DNA from: Gnetum montanum
Taxonomy: Eukaryota; Streptophyta; Gnetopsida; Gnetales; Gnetaceae
DNA: 64,000 nt
Reading direction: 5' to 3'
Assembly: GCA_015680685.1 (NCBI GenBank)
Contig: MNCI01004050.1
Location: 113,242-177,241 of the forward strand
A program made the translations under genes and the position numbers. The notes under the pieces were generated by a model that was not told where the DNA came from, made no database searches, and was given only the letters and a program-made list of their open reading frames with translations. Of the stretch, positions 32,955 through 45,069 are shown one piece after another. The stretch's first letter is position 1, and every line of letters starts with the position of its first letter.

Positions 32955-34375
32955 TGAAACATGACAAGATTCTGAGCTTAGTACTTTTCTAACAAGAATC
33001 AAGCTAAGTCACGATGCTCCCCAGCATGACTAAAGCTTGAGGGCCCGACAGATAGCTTCAAGCAGAGTTGAACTCAACGAGGAGCAGTTCCTTGGGACCT
33101 GCCGACGACTGCAAAAACATATGCTATCAAACATGGCAACTTTGGAGATTAAAATACTTGGTCTTCACTAAGTATACATTCTTAGCGTATACGCCCAAGT
33201 TTGCATTCACAGCATATACGCCCAACGTACACGCCTCACATGTACGCTCAGCATGTACGACTGAGGTATACACCCAGCCTGCAACCCCTGAAGATGGCAT
33301 GGAAACAAAATTTCAGAGCAAGATTTGGTACAAGGCATCAACTCACATGAACAGAGTAATCATCAGATGTTGACATCGTGCATCCTGGAGTCTATACGTT
33401 GAGCATGTACATCCTGCACGTCCAGCGTATACGCCCAACAGACACAGTGTATATGCCCAACAAACACAATGTATGTGCCCAGCGTATACGCCCAGCAGAC
33501 ACAGCGTATACGCCTAGCATGTACAAAGTGTCAAATCAAGGTCAATAAGCTGAACACCTACAGGCAGCATCTTCATGGCATCTGAATTTAAATTTGAAGG
33601 ACGAACGACTTCTTTTGTTCTGATCAAGTCTGTACGCCAAGGTCACATGTCTAGCATGTATATGCTGGCGTACAACAATATACGTTGGTGTATAGCGGTA
33701 TACGCTAGTGTACAGCACGCTGTATACTTGTAAATTTTATTCTTTCACACCCGGTCAATGCGCCACATGTCACTCAACTCGAGTTTAACGACTAAACCTG
33801 TATAAAAACCCCAATTTTTCATTAGATTGGTGTGGGCAATTTTGAGCAAACTAGAGACAAAAAAAAGAACCAGAGATGTTGAGAAACCAAAGCAAAAACC
33901 CTGTACGCTGGACCTCAACCCTGCACACTGAGAATACAACTTTTACGCTGTGCCTGCAATTGAACCTAGCATACAGTCATCCCTGCATTCATCGGGGCTA
34001 TTCGTCCGCCTTATGTCAGAGTCACAACTGCGTTAGACCGGTGCATTGTAACTTTCGTTTCGCAATAATATTGCTACATTTCTCTGCTAAAATTTGTTAC
34101 AGTTTTTCATTCATTATTGCATGTTTACTGTTTACGCTCTTGTACGTTTACGCTCCGTTTTACATTCGTTACATCGTTTACATATAACCCAACGTATAGC
34201 ATATCGGTGTACGTTCGGGGAAATCCTTGCCTGATCCGCGTGCGGACCATTCAAGGTACTCTGCCTTCGTAATTCTAGCTTGCCCTTAAGTGAAGGTAGG
34301 GTCTTTTGTGCGTGTCCAGAGATCTCCAAGTTTCTGTTTCATTCCAGCCGGAGATTGACGATTTCGAACGGTACT
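32955..34375 (+). repeat. T1 3' LTR
   Basis: It starts TGAAACATGAC and ends GGTACT, followed by AGTGC (34376-34380). The CGTATACGCC repeats in U3 and the TATA-like GTATAAAA at about 33801-33808 match the 5' LTR. Small indels, such as an extra CAACGTACACGCC near 33223, account for its slightly greater length. Confidence 0.93.
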
Positions 34376-34849
34376 AGTGCAACACTACTGGGATTACCAA
34401 ACGCTAATCGTTACTGGGTTACCAAGTGTTACATGCATGCTCGAAGTGATTGTAGTGTGTGTGCTTACCTAGGAGAGATGTAGGGTGAGAGAGAATCATT
34501 AATTAACTAATGAAAGCATTAAGTAATTATAAGTAACATTAATTAATCTATTATGAATGTTGCAAGGTTTATCACAAAGTTTGTCTTTATTGTTGTACAC
34601 AAGGTGTGCTCAGGTACATAATGCTTGAATAAAGAGCCATTCACTTTATGAATCCTATTGTGGGCACGCAAAAATAATTCTAACTCTGAGTGGGAGAAAA
34701 GACAAGAGTTTGGATAAGGGACTAAGGCTAACTATGCAAACCAAGTGTGCCCATCAGTTATTTATAGGCAATGAGGCAGGCAACAATATCACATACGTGA
34801 TATCACATGGAAGGACATGATGTCGTGTACACGATATCGCGGCTCATCA
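34376..34849 (-). repeat. A2 5' LTR, outer segment
   Basis: It starts with the right T1 target duplication AGTGC, then runs collinear with 6350-6840 of the A2 3' LTR, with a TATA box complement near 34760 and GATATC/GTAC motifs at 34785-34840, ending CTCATCA at 34849. ACAGT (34850-34854) is the A2 target duplication, versus ATAGT at 5937-5941. Confidence 0.9.
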
Positions 34850-35085
34850 ACAGTGCAAACATGCATCGGGAATAATAGACTTTAAAGAAAAGAAACTAAA
34901 AACTAACTTGAAAATTGAAAACTAACTATTTTCTAAGATAAGGTAAAAACTGTCCCATCTAGAAGCCCAAGTGCAGTATTTATAGGTGAGGTCCAAATGA
35001 GGTGACGTCAGGTATTTGACTTCGCTTATTAGCCTCGACATCGGGTACATGACATCGTTGAGGTCCATCAAATCACAACTCATCA
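34850..35085 (-). repeat. C1 3' LTR, inner segment
   Basis: Collinear with 53174-53414 of the C1 5' LTR (AATAATAGACTTTAAAGAAA near 34870) and ending CTCATCA at 35085. It holds the C-type promoter motif GACATCGGGTACATGACATC at 35036-35055 and a TATA box complement (ATTTATAGG, about 34979-34987). The purine tract follows on minus as TCATGGGGGTA (35096-35086). Confidence 0.88.
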
Positions 35086-35273
35086 TACCCCCATGATTGA
35101 ATGAAAATGCGTCCTCGAGTTAAACAAAATGAGGAACAAGTTCTTTACAAAATATTGGGAAAGTATGGGATTATTGACTAACTCAAACAAGGAAGCAAAT
35201 AACTAATTCTTTGCATGCTACAGTGTTACATTACAAAAATGGGACACATTATTACAAAACAAGACTGAAAAGC

Positions 35274-37999
35274 TCATGTGGTACTTGGAGGTAGTGCCTT
35301 TTCCATTGGTTACCTCCCTTTATTGTTAGGCCATTGAAATTTATAACAATTGAGCAAGGCTTGCAATTTTTCCTCCTCTATCCTTGGGTCATGCACCATC
35401 TAGGCTACTATGTCGATGTGTGCTGGCACTGGTACATCCCAAGGACATGGCAGTTGCGAAAACATTTGATTTGCCTTAACGTACCATGCCCCAAACTACC
35501 ATCATTCCTCCTTAAAGGCACTAGCTTTATCTCTTAGCTCATGATAGTCAGTCAATCTTCGAGCTAGGTTTGAGGCTACATATTTCTATCCCTAGTAGCT
35601 AGCTTTGACAACCTCTAATTTAAAGTTTTCCACCTTTAACTTTTGCAAAAGCATCCTTCTGATCCACAAACTCCTTTTCATACAATGCGTAGGTTGTTGT
35701 CACTTACTTTTCCAACTTGCTTCTAGGATGACCTGCTATTAACATGGCAAGGTTAGCATATTTGAGGTTAGCTAATGCCATGTATTCCTTCAAATCTTCT
35801 ATCTGCAAGTTCCTATTTTTAACTTTTGTTTGGTGGGCCATGGCATAACTGTCCAAAACAACCTACCATTTGAAATTTTGTGTTGCCAAGGAGCTAATGT
35901 GGGCCTTGGCCATCTTGATTTCCTTGTCATTAATTTCTTATACATGCCAACCTAGTCATGGAAGTGTTCTTTTAGCTTCTCATGTTTCTTAGCCTTATTT
36001 TGCCATGCACTGATTTCTAGAAAATAGCGCATAACTCCTCCATAGAGAGGGTTCTATTTTCTCGAGCCAATCTACTCATATCCTAGTTGACCCTCGCTAG
36101 TTGTTCTCTTAATTGATGGACACTCTCTTCCAAGATGTTCTTTTGCTTCTCCACTGTGATTAACTGGGGCATTCTCTTTAGTGAGTTGCTTGTTTTCTTC
36201 TTGAATAACAATCAATGCCTTTTTATGTGCATGAGTTTGTGCATCAACAACAGAGTCATTCCTGACTACCATCTCCTTTTCTTACTTTGTAGTTGCTCTC
36301 TTCTTTTTTAGCTTGGTAATCTCCTTCGTCCAAAACTGCTCCAATTGGTTTGGTGTAATGAAATGAACAAGATCCTGTCATTCAGCACGCAAGGCAGCTA
36401 GCTCTTCTTTCAATCTTTGCACCTTAGCTTCTACATGTTCCACCCTAACCTTAGCCATGGCCAACTTCCCTTTTGTAGTGATGAAGTTTGATTGTGCAGT
36501 AGTGACATCACTAGGGATGTTGAACAGAGTGGTCATCACTTGACCTATTTGCAGCAAACAATCAAGTACATCCTCATGCACTGTAGTAGTCATTGAGGTC
36601 CCGACGAGCATTTGTATGTCTTTTTTCCCTATCAGATTATTTAGAGGCACAATAGGAACATTGAACGATTCATTGATGTGATCAATGATCACCCTTGTTG
36701 CACCTGCTACATCCTTGTGTTGTAACACCATGACTGTGGTGCTTTCTCCAATTTTCAAAATGACTTGAAAGGATGCAGCATTTCTAGAAATTTGGTATGA
36801 CCATTGGGATCCCCCTCCTCCTAATTGAATTGAGATCTCTCCCCTTATTTGATCGGCTGATACGGTGAGTTGTATGATATCATCCATAACTTGGAAGAGT
36901 TGGCCTGATTCCTGCTCCCCCAATTGATGGTCTCAATGATTCTTTGCAGGTGACTCATCAATGATCTATAATCTTGCAGTGGTAGTGATGGAGCTTGTGC
37001 TTGTGGTCATTGCTCAAGCTCTTGTTGCATTTTAGTTCTTGGTTCTACCTCCTTTTTAGTTTCTTACTCCTCATTAGAATCTTTTCTTGGTGCTACAGTT
37101 TGAGGAGCTCTACAAAGGAGGCATGTTGAGCCTTCCAAAGGATACCATTAGTATATCCTAAGATTCATGCATGTTTTCATAGCTTTCTGATCAGATAGGA
37201 AAATGGAATTGTTGGTCTCCTTGATTTTTTTTTCTTCAAACTACTGTTGGATTTGTATGAAACAGTGCTAGGGAAGGTTAACTAAAAATTTTTCTATTGA
37301 AATGGTGCTTTCCCTAGCTGAATAAGTGGAAATGAGATTAAGCTCTTTGGTGGGAAATAAGTGATATGTCCTAATCTTGAAGTAAGTTCTCTCTTCCAAG
37401 GTCATCTCATGGTATGATTTATCATTTTTACCATATGCCTGCTTCAGCCATAGTCTCTTCATTTCTATGTCAGATCTGGTGGATAGGTGAGCAACCTTAA
37501 CCCCTTCATTGGGTAGGTTGAGAGTTGTAGCTATATCTTTGACTATGTAAGAGACATTCACCTCATAGATATTTATAGTGGTACCTTCGTCCTTATTGTG
37601 TTAGAATTGATAGACTTCCCCCAAATACCATTCACCATTGTCAGACAAGATTGACCACAATGAGGACACTTTAAGTTGCGTCTGTACCACTTCTAGGGAA
37701 AATTCTATGAATGGGTTGAAGTTCATTTCCATAATGATCAAGGCCAATGTGGACTTTTTCAAAATGGTAGCAAGGTAGTTAGGGGGCAACATGAGACGTT
37801 TTCCCTATTCAAGAGTTGATGCTTCTACCACCTTACCTCTGGCTAATTGCCTAGTAGTAGGGGCCTCTTAATGGATACTGAAAGATTAAGCCTCCTATTC
37901 AACATGTTCCACTTATTCTCCTTGTTGGCCATGACCACCATGTGGATGCTTAGTAGCTCTCTTTGAGGATTCACCCTGAGCATCTCTTTTTGGGACCAT
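35274..37999 (-). pseudogene. C1 3' ORF: globular N-terminus and long coiled coil
   Basis: Start at the ATG 37999-37997 (MVPKRDAQGESSKRATKHPH), chosen because C1, D1 and E1 all have ATG in the context GATTRCANATGG here. The N-terminal domain contains SDNGEWYLGEVYQF, ERTYFKIRTYHLFPTKELNL and STYSARESTISIEKFLVNLP. The second half (36378-36923 and leftward) is rich in Glu, Lys, Gln and Leu in heptad-like spacing. The end is PPSTT plus stop at 35274-35276, about 908 codons. Stops are mostly TAG or TAA. It occupies the env position of plant retroelements, but I see no signal peptide or membrane segment and cannot name a family. Its own TATA box lies upstream. Confidence 0.75.
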
Positions 38000-38368
38000 T
38001 TGTAATCAAGCAAAAACCACATGTTACCAAGGTTATGTTTATTATCCTTAATCAATTTGTACCTTACTCATAACCTTAGTTCATTAAGCACATTATGCAT
38101 CTGATTGCAAGGTTAGGAAAATTTTCAAGAAAAAATCCCCTAAAAAGTATCTATTTCTTTCCATGATGCATCACAACTAGTTTCTTTTCCATTATACGTG
38201 GCTTAAAATAATGGTTATAGGCTTGAGGGTTAGAGAAATTGGATGTCTGGCACTATCATTAATGATTTTTCATTATAAGTCCTATGATTCTTAACATCCT
38301 TACCCTTAGAATACCTTCCGGGTGATAGCAAAGTTTAACAAATCAACATAAGGTTTGCACGCACGCAT

Positions 38369-38423
38369 CCTCCCCCCCCTCCCCCACCACCACACCCACA
38401 CCCTCCCCCCCCCCATGACTAAG
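38369..38423. repeat. C/G homopolymer-rich tract at the internal purine motif of C1
   Basis: The plus strand has CCTCCCCCCCCTCCCCCACC and a second run of ten C before ATGACTAAG. On minus it is an expanded version of the AGTCATGGGGG motif found at this point in A1, A2 and D1, with at least four G runs that could form a quadruplex. Confidence 0.8.
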
Positions 38424-38594
38424 TTGAACACTCTAGGTTCAAATAAATTCAAACAGCATGAAAATTAGAGCCTTATAGAGTTAGACATCACAAGTGGAAG
38501 ATGGAGGCATAGAGCTCTAAGTCATGACAAAAAATTGCAATAACTCCCTTAGTAACAAATGAGAGAAATGAAGTTCATGTTGTGCAGGGGTCAA

Positions 38595-38637
38595 CTATAT
38601 ATACTTTTTTCAGAACTGATGTTGGGTACATGATGTT
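38595..38637 (-). promoter_or_regulatory. C1 internal promoter candidate
   Basis: On minus the order is the imperfect dyad at 38637-38618 (plus strand GATGTTGGGTACATGATGTT), then 13 bp, then a TATA box at 38604-38595 (GTATATATAG). The dyad has the layout of the C1 LTR motif GACATCGGGTACATGACATC at the same distance class from TATA. The 3' ORF starts about 600 bp downstream. Confidence 0.6.
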
Positions 38638-38639
38638 GA

Positions 38640-39948
38640 GGTCAAAAAATCTCAATTTTTATGGGGCCAAAGGATATGAAAATTAAAGCTTTGGGTTTGA
38701 TTAGAAGGTTAATAGTTAAATTTTGTAGTTTGGATAAGTGAAAAAATTAATTAGAGGCATCAAAAGTAGGATAAGGTGAAGTTGTCAACAGTAAAAGTAT
38801 GAAAATGAGCAAGAAAAAGGGCGTTGAAAGCTTAATTGTGGGACAGAGTATGTTCATGATAAGGGAAATAACAAAATATAACAATCAGAATTCATGGAAG
38901 GTGAAAAATGATGTGATCATGTTAAACAAGTAGAAATCAGAAAAGTTACACAAGTGGATCCTCCCCAAAGTAGGCTCTAGCCTTTGATGCCCTTGTGTAA
39001 TCATGCCCAAAAATGTCCATAGGAATTAAAGGAGTTGAATGTAACACATACCTATGAAACAAATCACACATGTTAAAACCATTGAATTGAGATAATTACT
39101 CCATGTTACACAAACCACAAGTTATGAACAATTAGACAGCGAGGTGGGATGGACCGAAGAAGGGATTGTAGAAATCAGGACATGAGGTGTCGTATGCTAG
39201 TCATAATGAAACCTTGTGTGTTATTAATGGTTAAATAACCATGTGCCCTTCTTTCCAAGATTCAAACCAAGTCAAAACCACCTTTTAGGGACACTAAATT
39301 ATTTCATCCCATCGACAAACGACTATAAGACTATCAAAGTTACAAGGAATAACATCACTTGGCATTTTGTCCAAGGGAGGAGCATTATTATGGCATAATT
39401 ATTGATTTTTTTGTTGGTTTTGTGAAGCTACCAACCTTTAGGAATGGGCACATGTCTTTCCAATGGGACCCATAGAAGCTTATTCAATGCCGATTAGAGT
39501 GCTCTTGCTCCCATTTTTCATTAGATCTAGAAGGATATGGTTACAACCTCATCTACATGAACATATAGAAGTAGTCATAGAGAATCAACAAATCCCCTTG
39601 ATGTCACACCCTTAACATTTCGTCTTGATTATGCACTCTTCCATCAAGACACAATGATTATGAAGATATTTAGAGTTTGGATGATGAAAAAGATTACCAT
39701 TATGACTAGAGTAAGAACCTCTTATTAATGGAATGGGTAAATGGATGTCATAGTCTCAATGTCCGAATAATTAGTCCCTGATGACTTAACAACATAGAGA
39801 AAAAAACCTCACCTTAATGGGCAACATGATCGATAGTGAGATTACATACAAGGACAATTAAAACAACAACTAGAAAAAGTAGAAAAAATAGGAAAATGAT
39901 AAAAAATTGTAAAATAAAAAGATAAAAAACACTTAAAAATCCTAAAGA
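38640..39948 (-). other. C1 untranslated region between gag and internal promoter
   Basis: No credible gene. It contains the blocks shared with the A-type 3' untranslated region, e.g. CCCTTGATGTCACACCC near 39597 and GGATCCTCCCCAAAGTAGGC near 38955. The region near 39010-39060 is the uninterrupted counterpart of the D1 site where the solo LTR inserted. Confidence 0.65.
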
Positions 39949-41750
39949 TTATGATGGGGGATAATCCCCATGACTAAACATTTGGTTTTAGCTAGGATTA
40001 ATAAGTGGATGAAAAGGATCCATGCATGTATGAAATGTTGGAAACACTTCATGCCCCAACCATTGGGTGGCTATTGGTGGTGGTGGTTGGGTAGAAAAAT
40101 TGTTGGTTACACACCTGATTGTTATATGTATGCTGGGTCAGGATATGAGGCATGTTAAAATTATGGATGACTAGCCCACTATTGCATCCTTGAGTATGAA
40201 ATGCTATGCATGGATTCATTTGTTTTCCCATGTTTGTAGATTCATTGGTTGAATGTGGAATTGAAGTATTGACAGATGGTGGCCCGTGTGTATGGTCAGA
40301 GGATGTTGGTTGAGACAAGGAAGGTGATACACTGGATTGGCCTTGTGTTGGCTCAGATGATGTGGTGGCTTCATGCATAATTTTCCTCAGCTTACAACCT
40401 TTCCTTCAGAAGGTATGTTTTCAGCGTTGCGGTTGGGATCCACTAGTGTTAGCATGTCTATGCACATTTGTAGCACAAGTGGCACTCATTTGTTGATGCT
40501 GTGATGCGAAACCTTCTTATGTCATTGGTGGTGGCATATAAGGAGGTGGATGATGAGAATATCGAGGGTAAGTTGAATGGTAAGAAGTGCGAGGTGGTGA
40601 TTCTTTAGGGGATGTCATGGATTGATGGTACTCAGGAGAGTGGTAGTGACAATTAGAAGTAGAGGATGCTGAACTGGTTGGAGAAATAGGATGTTGAACA
40701 TAACATCCATGAGATTTCAATGGATATGGATGATTTGGTGGTGGCCTCCCTCACGACTCTGGTTGTTGCCACTATGGTTAAGAATGTTGAGGCTAGTAAT
40801 ATGTCCCACTAAGATGGTATGGTTGGTTGTGGGATTGTTTGAAATTACCTTGTGGGAGAGGAAATCTCCTGGGCTTGTGCTTTTGTGTAAATATTGGATT
40901 TAAGGAACCTACCCAATACTCTTGTAGATGCAATAATACATGGCATTGGCCCTTTGAATGGTCATATATGCATAGGTCACATCCATCATCTTCTTTTGTG
41001 GTGGAGTCTTTAGCCTCAGCCCTATGTTTCATTTGTCAAAAAGTGTTCTTAACTATTTCTTGGTTTTGTGTCCTCTGTTTATTGTGTTTACTTTGTGTGT
41101 GTTGCATAATCTTCTCCACAACCATTTTAACAAGATTTGTGACATTTTTGTTTATCCATTTAGACATCCTATCCAATTTTGCTTCTAGATCATCAATAGA
41201 CTCCTCTGTTAGCAAAGTTTGTTATGAGATCACCTTATCAATAGTAGTTTCATTTTCCTTACCATAAATTTTGATCTCTTTTGATTGAAGAGTTGGGTCC
41301 CATTGAGATTTCTAGACATTCTCCCATTTGCACATCTATCCTTCTTTTGCCACATGCTCTATTATCTCCTTGATCTGATGGGCTTGGAGCTCGTATAGTC
41401 CCCCTGGGGCATACATCCCAAGGATCACCCTTGTTTCATTATGAAGCCCATCTATGATGTGGTAAGTTGATCTTCTTTGGAGAAACCATGGCTTGGGCAT
41501 CTATCTAGTAAGACATAATATCTATCTAAGGCCATGTCCAAGGGTTCATGTTGTTCTTATTTCCATTCTTGGATTTGTCTCTTCAAATTTGACACTATTT
41601 TATAGGTTTGGTATTGCTTGTTGAAAAGTTCCAACATTGTAGACCATTGTAGGATTGAATTTGGTCGCAATGATCGATATCACTCTTGGGCTTTATCAAT
41701 TAGTGTCCTAGGAAAGTGCTTAAGCTTTTGCCATCCACTTTTAATGTTAT
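39949..41750 (-). pseudogene. gag: C1 gag, C-terminal two thirds
   Basis: It continues the gag from 51806 after the D1 insertion. It includes the capsid region (41400-41750), a zinc knuckle CDLCIYDHSKGQC at about 40930-40975 (C-x2-C-x3-H-x4-C, one residue shorter than the usual CCHC), the proline/serine-rich segment HPISPTSSASSTSNCHYHS (40517-40720) and the end FSHGDYPPS plus stop at 39949-39951. In A2 the corresponding end segment follows integrase, so C1 joins gag to the last residues of pol with everything between deleted. Several stops and frame changes. Confidence 0.82.
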
Positions 41751-42606
41751 TGATGAAGCGTGGTTTGCCAAGCTCCAATATTGGATCCTCGATATTGGGT
41801 ACGTGATATCATAGCCTTGATAACGATATCGAATACACAATATCGTGATTCCTATGTAGGCCACGACATTTGGGCACACAGGAAAGGGGAGAAGTCGATA
41901 AGTATAAGTGTAGTCTTTTTTGTCAATTTTCAATTCGTTTTAGTTCTTTCCCAAGTGCATGCCCACAGTGTGATGATTGTAATTGTACAGAACCTTTATT
42001 TGAGTGTGATGTACTTGGACACACACATGATCAACAATAAAGATCAAGATTACTCCATCATTGCAGCATTCACTTAGCTTTTAATTATTTTAATTGTTAA
42101 CTATTATTTATTGTTTTCTTTTTTAATATTTCTTTATCATCATTACTATTCCTGTTATTAAATGCGAAATAAGTACAACTTAATTACGAACATTTAAGTG
42201 TAACTACTTGGTAACCTAGTAGTGTATATATGAGTGCTTAAGTAATATGTGCTTGGTAATCCCAGAGGTAGTACACGAGGTCCAAGATGCACACGAATGA
42301 TTAAGGACGGATGCTCATCACACTTAGGCTAGTTTAGATTTTGCTTCTCATTGCTTATTAGCTTAAAACAAGATTATTTTCCATTGTCTCTAGGAGTAGC
42401 ACTAGTTTAGGATCACATCATTCACCTCACTCTAGACTAAACCATACATGACCAAGTATGTACTAGTTCAAGTGGGAAGATAGTGAACTGCAATCAATGT
42501 GTAACTATCTAGATACCACAACTAGTCGATTTGCAAAGTTTGACTGGATCATGCATGAACACTCGTATTCATATGGTTGAGTGTAGGGGTACCTCACCAC
42601 TCATCA
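41751..42606 (+). repeat. D1 5' LTR
   Basis: 856 bp from TGATGAAGCG to CACTCATCA. U3 has the dyads CAATATTGG/GATATTGGGTACGTGATATC (41780-41812) and GATATCGAATACACAATATC. AATAAAGATC near 42041 fits a polyadenylation signal. It pairs with 50952-51800. Confidence 0.92.
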
Positions 42607-42607
42607 T

Positions 42608-42625
42608 TGGCACTGTTGTCAGGGA
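42608..42625 (+). promoter_or_regulatory. D1 primer-binding site (tRNA-Asp type)
   Basis: TGGCACTGTTGTCAGGGA begins two bases after the LTR and differs from TGGCGCCGTTGCCGGGGA only by transitions. Confidence 0.8.
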
Positions 42626-42738
42626 TAGTGCTAGTTATTTAGATTAGTTACATCACCTAAGATCACTGTAACAAAGCCTTGATGATATATCTTTTAGAAA
42701 GAAAGTAATTGCAAACAAGTCATACACAATTCACAACA

Positions 42739-45069
42739 ATGTCTCTCTCACAAGACTATGATAACGCAATAATTAGTGAGGCAATGCATTGGAGAACCAA
42801 TGAAATATACAATGATGAAGATGAAGTTTGGAGTACTTAATCTTATGCAGGGGTCCCTTATGTTCATGAGCACTCCAACAGTACACAAGGACTCTTGTCA
42901 TCCAACTCTGACACCTCTAGTAAGGATGGGACATCCCATAGAATGAGGGGGCTCATAAGGCCTAGGACCTTCTCAATTATTAATAGGAATTTATCCAGGG
43001 ATGATTGGGAGACTTACAAAAGTCATGACGAGTCTTCTAGTTATTTCTCTTCCTCTACTCCTTCGAGATTAAGTCATGACACGGATGATCATCTTTCAAG
43101 GGGTTGGCGTAGAAATAAAAGTTGAGCCCATGTGGCAAAGTCAGAGATGCCAACATAAACAAAGACAACATCTTCCCAACTCGCAAATTCATAACCTACC
43201 TAGTGACGATGAACCCCTACTGGCCACTAAGAGCCTAATGCATATACAAGAGGCTGTTCAAATATCCTGTAGGCATCACAAGAAAGGTTGTCTACCCAAG
43301 CTTGATTTAAACAACTTTTTCAAGTTTTCAGGGAGCTATGATTTAGATTCGCAACATCATTTATAAGCCTTCTACAATGCTTGTGCATGGAGAAACATTG
43401 ATAATGGATGGAAAATACTTAAGATCTTTCGTATGACACTCATTGGCCAAGAAAAAGTATAGTATAGGTCTTTAAAATCAAAATCAATTTGACATTGGCC
43501 AACAATCGTAGAACTCTTCAATGAAAGATATCAAACTTATGCAAGAGTGTTAGCCTTGAGGAGACAAATCCAAGAGTGGAAACAAGGGTAAAATGAACCC
43601 TTTGACATGGCCTTAGAAAGATATTTTTTCATTATTAAATAAATGTCCAAGCCATGGGTTCTCTAAGAAGAGGCTAATGTATCACATCATGGATGGGCTC
43701 TGTAATGAAACAAGGGAGACCCTACGGATGTATGCCCCAGGTCAACTATATGAGCTATGAACCCACCAATTCCAAGAGCTTATTAAGCATAGCAAAAGAA
43801 GAAGGATAAATAGCTAAATGGGAGAGTGTTGAAAGATTTCAACAGGACCAAAATCTCAAAATAGAAAAGGTCCATGATCATGAAGAGGAGAAATCAACTC
43901 ACCTCAAGGAGGTGGAATCATCTTTGCCAACACTACAATCACTAGATGAAATTGAGGCAAGGATCAATAAGATGATGGAATGGGTACATGAAAAATGTGG
44001 AGAATATGCCAACATTATTAGAGGTGAATCCATGCCAAATCGAGAAATAGGACCAAACACCACTCGATAATCGAAAAGAAGGGTTGAAGAAAATGAGGAT
44101 AAGGGCTCAACTGCAAATCACTCGTATCAATGTGACATTTGCCTACACGATCATCCCAAAGGCCAATTCCAAATCTTATTACATTTACATGAACATTGAG
44201 GATAAATGTTACATCCATATTTCGTACAGAAATATTGGGTTCAACCACAGTGGCAAAAAACCCAATCATGGGGGAGGCCACAGTCAAACTGGTCACACCC
44301 TTCATACCATTCGAACCTGAGCGCTTATTATGTTCAGCATCCTATTTCCCCAACTATGTCAACATCCTCTATTTCACCACATCTTTATCATTCTCTTGAG
44401 TACTATCAACCCATGTCCTCTCCAACAAGAACACCACGTCATGTTCATTGCACTTCTCCTTGCTCTCCATATTCTCATCGTTCACCTCCTTCTACATCAC
44501 TACCAGTTGTGCTAGAAGGATTGGCACCATAGCATCAACCCATGAATATTACTTGTGCTACTATTATCAATAGTAGTGGGGGCCCTCCACAACGTCAGAA
44601 GCATCCTTTCTTTAGGCATGACTGTAGAAAGAGACATCACGGTTCTAGAACCACTGCATCCACCAACTCAGCACAAGTCCAACGCTATGATACATCTTCT
44701 CCTTCAAACTCAATGCCTCATGTTACCTTATTAGGGCCACCAATCAACACTCCAACAACCATGTGACCCAATGAATATAACCACGTAGGGAGATATATCG
44801 ATCCTTGCATGCCAACTTACGGTCACAAGTGCCATAGTGGGTCAACTCCTTACCACTTAACCACATCTTATAATTTTCCCCACTATGCCAACTTTAATCA
44901 AGTGTGTGAACCCCAAGTTGGGTACATTCCAACCACCACATCAAAAGATACCTAGTGGTTTGGATATGACCGGACCCTAATATTTCCTACATGCATGGAT
45001 CCAAACCTTCCATTTACTAATTCTTACCATGATCAAAAGTTTAGTTATGGGGGATATCCTCCATTCTAA
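42739..45069 (+). pseudogene. gag: D1 gag, degenerate
   Basis: Starts MSLSQDYDNAIISEAMHWRT at ATG 42739, homologous to the C1 start at 52455. Capsid-like part 43300-43760 (NNFFKFSGSYDLD, FNERYQTYARVLALRR), a charged helical part, a zinc-knuckle remnant CDICLHDHPKGQF (last Cys lost) near 44130-44170, and a proline/serine-rich tail ending KFSYGGYPPF plus TAA at about 45067. That end matches the tail after integrase in A2, so D1 shares the C1 pol deletion. Stops are mainly TAA, TAG and TGA at former CAA, CAG and CGA codons. It would have supplied particle protein. Confidence 0.83.

Larger units (their letters stand above)
15457..34375 (+). mobile_element. T1: 18.9-kb Tat-lineage Ty3/gypsy element with antisense gene
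   Basis: The plus-strand order is 5' LTR, primer site, GTATACGC leader repeats, gag, protease, a 6-kb insert region holding an antisense spliced gene, RT, RNase H, a second RNase H, integrase, a 14-unit array, 3' untranslated region, purine tract and 3' LTR. The two RNase H domains in series mark the Tat lineage (established for Tat/Ogre-type elements). The LTRs (1383 and 1421 bp) are alike with scattered transitions. The 303-bp artefact at 29807-30411 inflates the length. The pol frame has few stops, so T1 is younger than C1, A1 and A2, in line with its innermost position. Confidence 0.93.

Noticed and set aside
35274-37999. 3' ORF as a classical envelope gene
   Set aside because: Position fits, but I find no signal peptide, transmembrane segment or fusion-like region; it reads as a soluble coiled-coil protein.
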